Origin: Methylobacterium gregans
Lineage (GTDB): Bacteria > Pseudomonadota > Alphaproteobacteria > Rhizobiales > Beijerinckiaceae
Length of the DNA: 64,000 bases
Direction of reading: 5' to 3'
NCBI RefSeq assembly: GCF_022179245.1
Contig: NZ_BPQM01000047.1
Coordinates: 1 to 64,000, forward strand
In this document: in pieces, positions 35,060-43,694 of the stretch
How the letters are laid out: each line of letters starts with the position of its first letter
Numbering within the stretch: position 1 is the first letter of the stretch
The notes under the pieces: generated by a model
Told to the model about the DNA's origin: nothing
The model's input: the letters and a program-made list of their open reading frames with translations, nothing else
Databases searched by the model: none
Translations under genes and position numbers: made by a program

Positions 35060-36420
35060 GTGTGGACGCCCCTTCGGGTGCAAGCAAAATCTCTGGACAG
35101 GCGCTGCGCGTGATCGGGTGCTGCCATGTGTCCGGCCTTTGATGCGGCTGTTCATGCGCCGCGGGCCCGTATGGGAGTGCGAGGGTCGGGACCACATCAT
35201 TGGAACGTGCTCGAAGCACTGCCCATGCGCCTGGTTCTCCCAACCCCGCCTCACCGACGTTGCGCCATACTTGTCCTTCGACCTCCTCACGCCCTCCGAC
35301 AGCCTCGCGTCCGCCCCGCCTACGCGGTAGCGGCCGGAGCTCGGTAGATCCCGCCCTTCGTCAGAAGGGCCCACGCGATGCGCGCGTTCTTGTTCGCCAC
35401 GGCCACGATAACCAGCATCGGCGGTTTGCGCGTCAGCATCCGGCCTAGCCACGACTCGGCCGGCACGCCCTTGCGTTTGGCCCAACGTACGACCGCGCTG
35501 GCCGCGATGATGAGCAGGCGTCGCAGCGTCCGCTCGCCCATGCGCGAGGTGCGACCGAGCCGCTCCTTACCACCGGTCGAGCGCTGCACGGGCGTCAGCC
35601 CGACCCAAGCAGCAAAGTCACGACCCGAACGGAATGTCTCGGTCGGCGGGGCCAAGGCCTCGATGGCCGTGGCGATCAGCGGGCCGATACCGGGCACGCT
35701 CATCAGCCGCCGCGCCGTCTCGTCGTCCTTGGCGCGCTTGGCAATCTCGGCGTCGAGCGCTGCGGTCTGTTCCTGCAGATGGCGGAGTGCGCTGACGAGC
35801 ACGGCGAGGCAGGCACGGGCAGCGACAGGAATATCCGAGTCGGGATCCTCGATCTGCGCGATCAGTCGCTCGACATGGAAGGGGCCCTGCGGCGCAATCA
35901 GACCGTACTCGGCGAGATGGCCACGGATCGCGTTGATCAGTTGGGTGCGCTGGCCGACCAGCACGTCGCGGGTCCGGAAGATCACTGCGGAGGCCTGCTT
36001 GGCCTCGCTCTTCACGGCGACGAAGCGCATCGTCGGACGCTGCGCGGCCTCGCAGATCGCCTCGGCATCGGCAGCATCGTTCTTCTGCCGTTTGACGAAA
36101 GGCTTCACGTAGGCTGGCGCGATCAGCTTCACCGTGTGGCCGAGCTTGCTGATCACCCGACCCCAGTGATGCGCGCCGGGGCAGGCCTCCATGGCGACAA
36201 GGCAAGAGGGTTGGGCCGCGAAGAAAGCCAGAACCTGATCGCGTCGCAGCTTCTTGCGAAACACGGGCGCACCGGTGGCATTCGCGCCATGCACCTGGAA
36301 AACGTTCTTAGCCAGATCCAGGCCGATGGTGCTCACCTCTGTCACGGACGCCTCCCTCCGGTGGTTCTCAACACCACCACCTTGGCACGTCGATGCCGTC
36401 GGGGGCGTCCACCCCATCAT
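35060..36420. mobile_element. IS110-family insertion sequence inside the IS630 transposase
   Basis: The IS630 codons for VPHGH end at 35059 and resume at 36421 with WKTTTV, so about 1361 bases are inserted (edge uncertain by three bases, as CAT is repeated). Subterminal inverted repeats GTGGACGCCCC (from about 35062) and GGGGCGTCCAC (about 36403-36413) flank a leftward IS110-type transposase gene. No clear target duplication, as usual for the family. Confidence 0.82.
35320..36345 (-). CDS. IS110-family transposase (DEDD)
   Basis: 341 residues, typical for the family. N-terminal RuvC-like DEDD domain with STIGLDLAKNVFQVHG (first Asp), CLVAMEACPGAHHW (Glu) and VKRQKNDAADAEAICEA (paired Asp), then a C-terminal domain with LMSVPGIGPLIATA and FAAWVGLTPVQRSTGGKERL. 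The GTG start at 36345 has GGAGGGAGG just upstream; longer in-frame starts lie outside the element. The frame appears intact, so the element may still be active. Confidence 0.9.
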   Translation of the reverse strand: MTEVSTIGLDLAKNVFQVHGANATGAPVFRKKLRRDQVLAFFAAQPSCLVAMEACPGAHHWGRVISKLGHTVKLIAPAYVKPFVKRQKNDAADAEAICEAAQRPTMRFVAVKSEAKQASAVIFRTRDVLVGQRTQLINAIRGHLAEYGLIAPQGPFHVERLIAQIEDPDSDIPVAARACLAVLVSALRHLQEQTAALDAEIAKRAKDDETARRLMSVPGIGPLIATAIEALAPPTETFRSGRDFAAWVGLTPVQRSTGGKERLGRTSRMGERTLRRLLIIAASAVVRWAKRKGVPAESWLGRMLTRKPPMLVIVAVANKNARIAWALLTKGGIYRAPAATA

Positions 36421-36837
36421 TGGAAGACGACCACCGTCACCGCCGCCTTGCGCACGAGCGGAGTGACGGCCACGGCCCTGTTCGATGGGGCCACCAATGG
36501 CGGGCGCTTCCGGGCCTACGTCACCGACACCCTGGTGCCCGTGCTGAAGCGAGGTGACACGGTGATCATGGACAACCTTGGCGCTCACAAGGTGGCCGGC
36601 GTGCGCGAAGCGATCCAGGCAGTGGGCGCCAAGCTGCTCTACCTTCCGCCCTACTCGCCCGACTTCAACCCGATCGAGCAGGTCTTCGCCAAACTCAAAG
36701 CTGACCTGCGCAAAGCCGCCGCGCGGACGCTTCCCGATCTGAAAGCGGCCATCCGATCGGCCTTCCACAGCCTCACTCCAAACGCCTGCCGAAACTGCCT
36801 CACAGCGGCAGGATACGACGCATACGATCCAACATGA
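36421..36837 (+). pseudogene. IS630-family transposase, C-terminal part
   Basis: Continues the broken transposase: WKTTTVTAALRTSGVTATAL, then VIMDNLGAHKVAGV with the second catalytic Asp, YLPPYSPDFNPIEQVFAKLK with the catalytic Glu, and an end at AAGYDAYDPT just inside the right inverted repeat. It has no start of its own, although an overlapping longer open frame from inside the IS110 element reads into it. Confidence 0.85.
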
Positions 36838-36852
36838 TCGGCAACAGCTCTA

Positions 36853-37522
36853 GCGGCAACCCGAGGGTGCCTCCCCGGGAAGGCATTCCGGCGGAGCGTC
36901 AAGCTGATGGCGGCATGACATGGGCCGAGTATCGCGCTCGGACGCCGTCCCACGCAAACGGGGCGAAGCGGTGGTGTTCGGCAAGATCGGACGTGGTCAG
37001 GCCACCGCCGAACCGGGCCCAGTCCTCGATGGTTCGTTCCCGCGGCAGGGACGGACGAGGTCCGGTTATCCCGGCGGCCCGTGGCGTCTGTGAACCACCG
37101 AGCCGTCGTTGCCACGTCCGCGCCGTCCGAGCGAATGCCATCCTCATGCAGTCCCCCCTTATGGTGCGACCTCGCCGCCTCGCCTCCGCGGCCCCGCGCG
37201 CTCGGGGTCCGAACCGCCAAGCTAACCTGGACGGACTGTTGCGGCATGTCGGGGCGACCCCGACACGGCTGCCGGTTTCTCCGACTGCTGGTCGGCCCTC
37301 CTCGCCACAGATGACGGTCAGGACGGAAGGGAGGACAGGCGCCCTCACATGGGCACTTACCGAAACATCCGTTCCGACTGGGACAGCCAAGCCCACTCCC
37401 GGTCTCGACCGCCGCGCCCGGGCAGCCTTGGCACCGCGGTCCGAACCATCGCCGCCGTGCGGCCGGGCCAGTCATCGACCCGCGCCGCATGATCCCACTA
37501 CGGCCACCATGGAGTTGAGCTC
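36853..37522. other. intergenic region after the IS630 element
   Basis: About 670 bases without a secure gene. A minus-strand frame 36899-37147 (82 codons, AAGGGGGGA before its ATG) is the best coding candidate but has no recognisable motif. Longer frames are shadow-like. The palindrome plus box at 37247-37288 lies here. Confidence 0.4.
37247..37288 (+). promoter_or_regulatory. palindrome plus conserved box upstream of a secreted-protein gene
   Basis: TGTCGGGG-cga-CCCCGACA (37247-37265) is a perfect eight-pair palindrome; eight bases later comes GGTTTCTCCGACTGC (37274-37288), identical to the box at 33082-33096. It lies about 235 bases before the ATG at 37523. Confidence 0.45.
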
Positions 37523-37981
37523 ATGAGACGTCTTGCAATCGCCCTCGCGGCGATGTCGAGCCTTGTCCTTTTTGCGCCGTCGAGCGAGGCACGGCCCCAT
37601 GGCAGGGGCCATGGTTTCCACCACGGCAATCATCACGTCACGCACGGCGCCCTGAGGGGCGCACGACACGGCGTTCGCCGTTACAGGGCGACAGGCTTCC
37701 GCCCGCACTATCGCCGGTCTCGCGGCTATTACCGCGGCGTCGGCTTCCGGTCCTCGCGCTACGGCTACCGGCATCACCATCGCCATTACGGCTACCGGCG
37801 CGGCTATCCCGGCCTTGGCTTGGCGACCGGCGTTGGGCTGGGCCTAGCCGCAGCCGCAGTCCGGCCAGCCTATTACGGGCCGACATACGGCCGATCCTAC
37901 GGGTACGGCTACCGCTACGCTCCGGTCGGATATGGCGTCGGCTACGGGGTTCGTCGGCCCTACTACGGCTGCGGCTTCTAA
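37523..37981 (+). CDS. secreted His/Tyr/Gly/Arg-rich protein
   Basis: 152 residues. Signal peptide (RRLAIALAAMSSLVLFAPSS, cleavage near SSEA), then a histidine-rich part (HGRGHGFHHGNHHVTHG), repeated Tyr/Arg/Gly sequence, a short hydrophobic glycine/alanine stretch and a Tyr/Gly-rich end. Probably periplasmic or surface-bound, with possible metal binding by the His cluster; this is inference from composition. It shares the upstream palindrome-box motif with the BA14K gene. Confidence 0.7.
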   Translation: MRRLAIALAAMSSLVLFAPSSEARPHGRGHGFHHGNHHVTHGALRGARHGVRRYRATGFRPHYRRSRGYYRGVGFRSSRYGYRHHHRHYGYRRGYPGLGLATGVGLGLAAAAVRPAYYGPTYGRSYGYGYRYAPVGYGVGYGVRRPYYGCGF

Positions 37982-38162
37982 GAGCTCGGTCAAGACCGAG
38001 AAGCACGTCGAGCCAATGCTCGCCTGGCTTCAACGGCACCCAGCACCCAACACCCGGATGCGGATCCGGCACGTCCGGCCCGCATCCATCGATTACGCGA
38101 TCAACCCCGGCATTCGGTGGTCGATGCCGGCTCGGAATTGCAAGTATCGGAAGGACGATCCC

Positions 38163-38684
38163 ATGCAATACGTTATCGCCAGCACCCTGCTCGCGGGCGC
38201 GCTCCTCGCGCCCCCCGCCCTCGCACAGGACAAGAGCGCGGCGCAGCCCGCCGACGCTCAGGCGAAGCCAATGGCGGCACCGCCCGCCGGAACGGCAATG
38301 CCGGCGAGCCCGAACAATGCGGGCGCAACCACCGCCGGCGCGGGCGGCATGACGATGGCCGACACCGCGACCGCCAAGATCAAGTTCGTCTCCGCCAAGC
38401 CGGCCGAAGTGACCTCGTCCAAGCTTGTCGGCAAGAACCTCTACAACAAGCAGAACGAGACGGTCGGACAAGTCGAGGATCTCGTCATCGAGAACGGCAA
38501 GACGGTGACCGGCGTCGTCGTCAGCGTCGGCGGCTTCCTCGGCATGGGCGAGCGCTATGTCCTGGTCGACCCCTCTTCGATCTTCCTGCATCGTGCGAAT
38601 GGGGAGCTGAAGGCAATGGTCGACGCCGACAAGGACGCGCTGAAGAATGCGCCCGAGTTCAAGTACAACAAAAAGAACACCTGA
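38163..38684 (+). CDS. secreted PRC-barrel domain protein
   Basis: 173 residues. Signal peptide MQYVIASTLLAGALLAPPALA with cleavage after ALA, an Ala/Pro/Met-rich linker, then a PRC-barrel domain (about 85-150): VTSSKLVGKNLYNKQNETVG, QVEDLVIENGKTVTGVVV, and GERYVLVDPSSI. Secreted PRC-barrel proteins are common in this group and many are stress-related; the partner is unknown. The start at 38163 gives the signal peptide; the frame is open further upstream without coding character. Confidence 0.82.
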   Translation: MQYVIASTLLAGALLAPPALAQDKSAAQPADAQAKPMAAPPAGTAMPASPNNAGATTAGAGGMTMADTATAKIKFVSAKPAEVTSSKLVGKNLYNKQNETVGQVEDLVIENGKTVTGVVVSVGGFLGMGERYVLVDPSSIFLHRANGELKAMVDADKDALKNAPEFKYNKKNT

Positions 38685-38792
38685 CCTCCAGCGGGCAGGG
38701 GCCGGCATCCTCGGCCCTTGCCGTCAAGCGGCTGGCTCCGGAAACAGGGTGCGACCCATAACGGCATAACGGACAATCCTCATCGACCCCAG

Positions 38793-38819
38793 CGCGTGTC
38801 GGGATAAACCTGACACGCG
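38793..38819. terminator. strong hairpin after the PRC-barrel gene
   Basis: CGCGTGTC (38793-38800) pairs with GACACGCG (38812-38819), extended by three inner pairs including one G-T, around an ATAAA loop. It lies about 110 bases after the stop of the PRC-barrel gene. No T run follows, so it may be a non-canonical terminator or a palindromic operator for the next gene. Confidence 0.4.
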
Positions 38820-38926
38820 TCGGTGAGAACGGCATACAGGGCCGAAACCGCTTGCCGGGTGACTTGAGTTGAACGCTACTTACCTTGGCTGGACAAAGAT
38901 TCGAGCTAACGGAAAGATTAGCGCGC

Positions 38927-39163
38927 ATGCTCATGGACATCATCAAGCAAGGCTCCCGCGCTCGGGCAATCGGTCGCCCGAGAGATGCTTGCCCTTATCC
39001 CGGCGACTCCCGCGAACGCAGGGCATGGTTCGAAGGCTACGACGGCTCGTCCTGGGAGTTCGTGGCCAGAATGCCCCATCCGGCGCGGATAGCGCCCGGG
39101 GCGAGGGAGCTCGACGCCGTGAACGGCATGGTGGACCCTTCCGCGTCGCTGGCGACCGCCTGA
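38927..39163 (+). CDS. RMF/CrpP-like small protein
   Basis: 78 residues from ATG 38927. The N-terminal half, DIIKQGSRARAIGRPRDACP then YPGDSRERRAWFEGYDG, has the G....GR....CPY....R..W..G pattern of ribosome modulation factor and CrpP-type proteins. RMF helps form hibernating ribosomes; the longer tail here (EFVARMPHPARIAPGARELD) is not part of that fold. The start could also be TTG 38885 or ATG 38933. Ribosome binding is inferred from the motif only. Confidence 0.6.
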   Translation: MLMDIIKQGSRARAIGRPRDACPYPGDSRERRAWFEGYDGSSWEFVARMPHPARIAPGARELDAVNGMVDPSASLATA

Positions 39164-39227
39164 CGGCGAGGCGTCGCCATGGCGGCAGGCCGCCGGATGT
39201 TCGAGCGAAAAGACTTGGAGCGCACGC

Positions 39228-39515
39228 ATGGAGCGCAGGTCCTCGAAGGCACCGTCGGCTCTCCCACTCGGACGACCCGAAAGGGTGACCACGCTCCTGG
39301 TCCAGGCTCATCTGGCCGACCGTACGGCGACGCCGCCGAACCTGATTGCGCGGCTGCGCGACATGGAGCAGGTCGTGCGCGAGGCACGCGGCGACCGACA
39401 GACGCTCCAGGTCATCGCCTCCGGCAGACGCCTCTTGGGCGATGCCGAGGATTTCGCCACACTGGAGCCCGCCTTCGAGCCCGACCTTCCCGCTCCCGCG
39501 TCGGAGACTGGCTAG
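39228..39515 (+). CDS. hypothetical protein (95 aa)
   Basis: 95 residues. The middle, LIARLRDMEQVVREARGDRQ and TLQVIASGRRLLGDAEDFAT, is helical and protein-like, and ends acidic. No motif is recognised. The rightward kinase frame also runs through this region, but its part before 39656 has no domain content. Confidence 0.5.
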   Translation: MERRSSKAPSALPLGRPERVTTLLVQAHLADRTATPPNLIARLRDMEQVVREARGDRQTLQVIASGRRLLGDAEDFATLEPAFEPDLPAPASETG

Positions 39516-39655
39516 CCGGCGGTGCCGGCACTAGGGTCTCGGACCACCCGGCCGCGCCGCGGTCGGGAGACAATCATAGGCGGGCTTGGCCGTCGGAGGC
39601 GTTCCCGCGAGCCGGTCCCGCAACGCCGACGGCATGCCCGTCCGAGCACGCGCGC

Positions 39656-41728
39656 ATGACCGAACGGCGATCCGACGCCACGCAAGCCCCCGAGAACCAG
39701 TTGAGCCGCGGCAGTCGTCGCACCTTCGTCGCGCTGGCGTTCGCGGCGGCCATCCCCGTGCTGCTGCTCAGTGGCTGGGTCGCCACCCTGATGGCGCAGC
39801 AGCAGCGCGACCTCGCCCGCAACGCCGCCGTGGCCAGCGCCACCCGCGTGGCCGAGCGCGTCGCCTCCGACATCGCCGCGCAGGTCGCGGTTCTCGAAGC
39901 CGAGGCCGCCTCGGCCACCCTCGACCGGCCGGACCTCGCCGCGTTCTACGCCGAGGCCGAGCGGCTCCGTCAGGCGCATCCCCTTTGGGCGACCGTCGAA
40001 CTCGCCGGGCCCGATGGCGCACAGGTCGTCAACCTGCTTCGCTCCCTCGACGAGGAACTCGGCCCGACCGCCGACCGCAGGAGCTTCGATGAGGTCGTCC
40101 GGACGCGGCGCCCGGTGATCGGCGGCATCGGCCCGGCCGGCCCGGTCTCGGGCAAGCGTCTCGTCGCCCTGCGGGTGCCCGTCATCCGGGACGGGCAGCT
40201 TCGCTACGTGCTCTCGGTCCGGCTCGCCACCAACGCGGTGAGCTCGATCCTGCGCGACGCCGGCGCGCCGGAGGGCTGGGTCGGGACCATCGTGGATGCG
40301 GACGGGAACACCATCGCGCGTACCCGCGCCGAGGTGGAGGAACTCGGCCACCCGGCGAACCCCGCGCTCCAGGCCGCCATCCGTCGGGCGCCGCAGGGCT
40401 TCTACACAGGACCGACCTTGGAAGGGTCGAACGTCGAGGTCGTCTATCGGACCCTGAAGGATACGGGCGGCTGGTCGGTCCATTTCGGCATGCCCGTCGC
40501 CACCCTGAACGCGCCGGTCTCGCGCTCCTACGCCGTGCTCGCTGGCGGCAGCATCCTCAGTATCGGCCTCGCGCTGGCGCTGGTCGGTCTGGTGGGCCGC
40601 GATATGGCGCAGCGCCGGGCGGGCGAGCAGGCGCGCTTCGCCCTGGCCCTCCGGTCGAGCGAGGAGCAGGGCGCGGTGGCGGCCGAGGCAGCGGAGCTCG
40701 GCACCCTGCGCTGGGATACGGTTCGTGAACGGGTGACCGCGTCCGCACGCGCGGCCCGGCTGCTGGGATGGGGGACGGACGTCGCCGAGGGGCGCGAGAC
40801 CGAGGCGGACGTGCACGAGGTCCTGGAGGCGGTCGACGCCGACGACCGCGAGCGTCTCGCCGAGGCGCTCCGGCGGAGCCTGGCGGACGGGGCGCCGATG
40901 GACGTGGAATTCCGCGTCGTCGAGGCCGGCCCCCGCGTGCGCTGGGTCCGCCTCGCGGGGCGTGCACCCAAGCTGCACAACGAGAAGCCTCCCGGGCTGA
41001 TCTACGGCGTCGTCTCGGACATCGAGCCGCGCAAGCGCGCCGAAGCGGAGCGGCTCGAACTGCTCAGGCGTCTCGGCGAGGCGCAGGAGAACGAGCAGCG
41101 CCGGATCGCGCGCGAGCTTCACGACCAAGTTGGCCAGACGGTCACCGGCCTATCGCTCGGCCTGAAGAGCCTGGAGCGCCTCCTCGCGGGCGGCGAAGCG
41201 GACGAGGCCGGCCGCCAGGTGCAGTGGCTCCAGGCGCTCGCGGGCGAGATCGGGCGGGACATCCACCGCGCCGCCGTCGATTTGCGCCCGACCGCCCTCG
41301 ACGACCTCGGCCTGCGCGAGGCGCTCGCGACCCTGCTGCGCGGTTGGAGCCGGCGCCACGACATTCGGGCCGACCTCGAATTCCTGGGCGAGGCCGCACG
41401 AGTCCCGGCGGCGGTCGAGACCGCCGTCTACCGAATCGTGCAGGAGGCGCTCACCAACGTCCTCAAGCACGCCCGTGCCGCGACCGTCAGTGTCTCGGTC
41501 GAGCATCGTGCCGACGTGATGCGGGTCATCATCGAGGACGACGGCGTTGGCTTCGACGTCGAGGAGGCGGCCCGGGTGCCCACGAACGACGCGCCGGCCA
41601 AGCCGCGGCTGGGCCTGTCCGGCATCCGCGAGCGCTTGTCACTCCTTGGCGGCACGCTCACTCTGGAGGCGTCCCCGGACGTCGGCACCACGTTGTTCGT
41701 CAACATCCCCGTTCCGCAGCCGACATGA
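39656..41728 (+). CDS. membrane sensor histidine kinase (HisKA_3/NarX type)
   Basis: 690 residues. Membrane helix about 24-45, a periplasmic dCache-like sensor (50-288), second helix 291-314, a PAS-like linker domain (325-460), then a HisKA_3 phosphoacceptor region with RRIARELHDQVGQTVTGLSL (His489) and an ATPase domain with EALTNVLKHA and a late GLSGIRERL motif. It pairs with the LuxR-type regulator 20 bases downstream. The start at 39656 (MTERRSD) places the first helix correctly; the frame extends upstream without domain content. The ligand of the sensor is unknown. Confidence 0.88.
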   Translation: MTERRSDATQAPENQLSRGSRRTFVALAFAAAIPVLLLSGWVATLMAQQQRDLARNAAVASATRVAERVASDIAAQVAVLEAEAASATLDRPDLAAFYAEAERLRQAHPLWATVELAGPDGAQVVNLLRSLDEELGPTADRRSFDEVVRTRRPVIGGIGPAGPVSGKRLVALRVPVIRDGQLRYVLSVRLATNAVSSILRDAGAPEGWVGTIVDADGNTIARTRAEVEELGHPANPALQAAIRRAPQGFYTGPTLEGSNVEVVYRTLKDTGGWSVHFGMPVATLNAPVSRSYAVLAGGSILSIGLALALVGLVGRDMAQRRAGEQARFALALRSSEEQGAVAAEAAELGTLRWDTVRERVTASARAARLLGWGTDVAEGRETEADVHEVLEAVDADDRERLAEALRRSLADGAPMDVEFRVVEAGPRVRWVRLAGRAPKLHNEKPPGLIYGVVSDIEPRKRAEAERLELLRRLGEAQENEQRRIARELHDQVGQTVTGLSLGLKSLERLLAGGEADEAGRQVQWLQALAGEIGRDIHRAAVDLRPTALDDLGLREALATLLRGWSRRHDIRADLEFLGEAARVPAAVETAVYRIVQEALTNVLKHARAATVSVSVEHRADVMRVIIEDDGVGFDVEEAARVPTNDAPAKPRLGLSGIRERLSLLGGTLTLEASPDVGTTLFVNIPVPQPT

Positions 41729-41748
41729 GGCTTCGAGGAGACCACCCC

Positions 41749-42411
41749 ATGGACCGCATCCGCGTCGCCCTCGCCGACGACCACCCCATCGTGCTGGCGG
41801 GCATCCGGACGCTGCTGAACGCCGACCCGGAGATCGAGCTCGTCGGCGAGGCCACCAGCGGCAGCGACGCCCTACCCATGATCCATTCCGCGGGTCCCGA
41901 TGTGGCGGTCGTCGATGTCTCCATGCCCGGGCTCAACGGGCTCGAACTGGCGGAGCGGGTGGCGGGCGAATGCCCGGGGACGCGGGTGCTCGTGCTGACG
42001 GTTCACGAGGATGCGGCCTACGTCCAGCCGCTCCTCAGGGCGGGCGCGCGCGGCTATCTCCTGAAGCGCTCGGCGGCCGATGACCTGCTGCGAGCGGTCC
42101 GCGCCGTCGCCTCCGGCGGCATCTACCTCGACCCGTCCATCGCGGGCCACGCCTTGGCGGACCCCTCCTCGGTCGGCGGCCCAGGCCCAGGCGAGGCCGG
42201 GGAGGCGCTGAGCCCGCGCGAGATGGAGGTGCTGCGGCTGATCGCGCAGGGTTTCAGCAACAAGGAGATCGCGCGCCGCATCGACCTGAGCGTGAAATCC
42301 GTCGAGACCTACAAGGCTCGGGCAGCCGAGAAGCTCGGCCTAAGGACGCGGGCCGAGATCATCCGCTACGCCGCCGCCCAGGGCTGGCTCGACGCGCTCG
42401 CGCTGCGCTAA
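41749..42411 (+). CDS. NarL/LuxR-type response regulator
   Basis: 220 residues. Receiver domain (4-120) with acidic pair Asp10-Asp11, phosphoacceptor Asp56 in VVDVSMPG and the late Lys, and a LuxR-type helix-turn-helix (about 150-212; LSPREMEVLRLIAQGFSNKE, then VKSVETYKARAAEKL). It binds DNA when phosphorylated, presumably by the kinase 20 bases upstream, with which it forms a two-gene operon. GGAG lies nine bases before the ATG. Confidence 0.92.
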   Translation: MDRIRVALADDHPIVLAGIRTLLNADPEIELVGEATSGSDALPMIHSAGPDVAVVDVSMPGLNGLELAERVAGECPGTRVLVLTVHEDAAYVQPLLRAGARGYLLKRSAADDLLRAVRAVASGGIYLDPSIAGHALADPSSVGGPGPGEAGEALSPREMEVLRLIAQGFSNKEIARRIDLSVKSVETYKARAAEKLGLRTRAEIIRYAAAQGWLDALALR

Positions 42412-42573
42412 GGTAGGAGCGTGGGCACGAAGGCCCGGCACCTAGCGGGACAGCCGGCGGCGCATGGTTCGGACCAGTCGGCGGGTTCCCGTGCGCGCCC
42501 GGGCAACCGGCCCAGGCCGAACATCGCCAAGTGTGCTGTCAGGAGCCTGCACTAGCCATCCGAGCGCGAAGGG

Positions 42574-42753
42574 ATGCTGGCGGTGAGCCGTTCAACCTTG
42601 GCCATGGGGCTCGGGGTCTTTCTGATCTCCGCCTGCGCGGTGGTCCTGCTGAGCCAGGCCGGCTATCGGCACGCTCAGTACATCGTCCTCATTTCCGGGT
42701 TCGTGGCGGGTGCCGTGCTTCCTCTTGCACGTGGCTGGACCGACCGGCCATGA
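42574..42753 (+). CDS. small two-helix membrane protein (59 aa)
   Basis: 59 residues. Two hydrophobic segments, LAMGLGVFLISACAVVLLSQ and YIVLISGFVAGAVLPLA, with a short loop and a charged end. Codons fit the region and the opposing frames are less protein-like. No family recognised. It lies between the response regulator and the IS5-family element. Confidence 0.5.
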   Translation: MLAVSRSTLAMGLGVFLISACAVVLLSQAGYRHAQYIVLISGFVAGAVLPLARGWTDRP

Positions 42754-42847
42754 GGGGCGGACCGATTCTTGAACAGGGAGACGTGCCCCCCTTCCGGGAT
42801 GTCCATTATTCTGCGCAGAGTCGATGACGTATAAGCCTGTTGCTAGG

Positions 42848-43694
42848 GTCAAAACCGCATCAAGGTGTTGCGTGGGCTGTAGTTTTGTGATTCGAGGCCG
42901 CCGTTTGCAGCGCGGAGGCGGCGGTGGCGGATCTGTTCTGGCTCTCGGATGAGCAGTGGGCGGCGATCGAGCCGTTCCTGCCCCGCAATCAGCCCGGACC
43001 CGAGCGCAAGGACGACCGGCGGATCATCTCCGGCATCCTGCACGTGATCAGCGCAGGCTGCCGCTCGTGCGACTGCCCGGATACCTACGGCCCGTCCACC
43101 ACGGTCTACAACCGCTTCAACAGGTGGTCCCGCCGCGGCTTCTGGCGCGCGATGCTGGCCGCCCTGGCCAAGGCTGGATGGGCTGGGGACGCGGCCGCCC
43201 TCGACAGCACCTATGTCCGGGCCCACCGCTCCGCCCACGGTGGCAAAGGGGGGCTCGCACGCAGGCCATCGGCCCGTCGCGCGGCGGCCAGACGACCAAG
43301 GTCCACGCGCTCACCGACGTCCTCGGCCGCCCCGGCGTCCTTCTGCTGACGCCAGGCAACGCCAGCGACGTGACGACCGCGCCCGCCGTGCTGGCCGAGG
43401 CGCCCGGCCGCATCCGCCGTCTGGCCGCCGACAAAGGCTACGACGCCGACTGGCTGCGCACCGATCTGCGGGAAGCAGGCATCACGCCCGTCATCCCAGG
43501 CAAGCGCGGCCGAAAGCGGAAGATCCGCCACGACACGCGCCGCTACCGCGAGTGCTGGCGCATCGAGGCGACCTTCAACCGCCTCAAGGACTTCCGCCGC
43601 ATCGCAACCCGTTACGACAAGCTCGCCCGCAACTACGATTCCGCCCTCGCGCTCGCAGCCGTCATCGCCTTCTGGTGCTGATCGAGTCTCGACC
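42848..43694 (+). mobile_element. IS5-family element (IS427-like group)
   Basis: Inverted ends GGGTCAAAAC (from 42848) and GTCTCGACCC (to 43694, reverse GGGTCGAGAC) flank a two-frame transposase. CTAG is present directly outside both ends (42844-42847 and 43695-43698), a target duplication consistent with the IS427 group. Size about 850 bases, as expected. Confidence 0.85.
42924..43681 (+). CDS. IS5-family transposase, two overlapping frames
   Basis: Frame one starts at GTG 42924 behind GGAGG (MADLFWLSDEQWAAIEPFLP) and holds the N-terminal domain and ALDSTYVRAHRSAHGGKGG, with the first catalytic Asp. At the slippery AAAGGGGGG (43245-43253) translation must shift -1 into SRGGQTTKVHALTDVLGRP, PGNASDVTTA, RRLAADKGYDADWL (second Asp) and YRECWRIEATFNRLKDFRRI (Glu), ending at 43681. 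This arrangement is normal for IS427-type elements, so the gene is probably functional rather than broken. Confidence 0.85.

Larger units (their letters stand above)
34437..36850. mobile_element. IS630-family insertion sequence, interrupted by an IS110-family element
   Basis: Perfect 13-base terminal inverted repeats GAGCTGTTGCCGA (34437-34449) and TCGGCAACAGCTC (36838-36850) are flanked on both sides by TA (34435-34436 and 36851-36852), the target duplication of IS630 elements. Total 2414 bases; without the inner IS110 element about 1.05 kb remains, the usual size. The transposase is broken by the insertion and by an in-frame TAG. Confidence 0.9.

Noticed and set aside
35779..36837. Rightward frame joining the IS110 antisense strand to the IS630 transposase end
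   Set aside because: The first two-thirds are antisense to the IS110 transposase; only the last part is real IS630 sequence.
36834..37526. Rightward 230-codon frame after the IS630 element
   Set aside because: Starts inside the inverted repeat and is Arg/Pro/Ser-rich throughout; no motif.
39512..41128. Leftward 538-codon frame
   Set aside because: Antisense to the sensor kinase at 39656; shadow composition.
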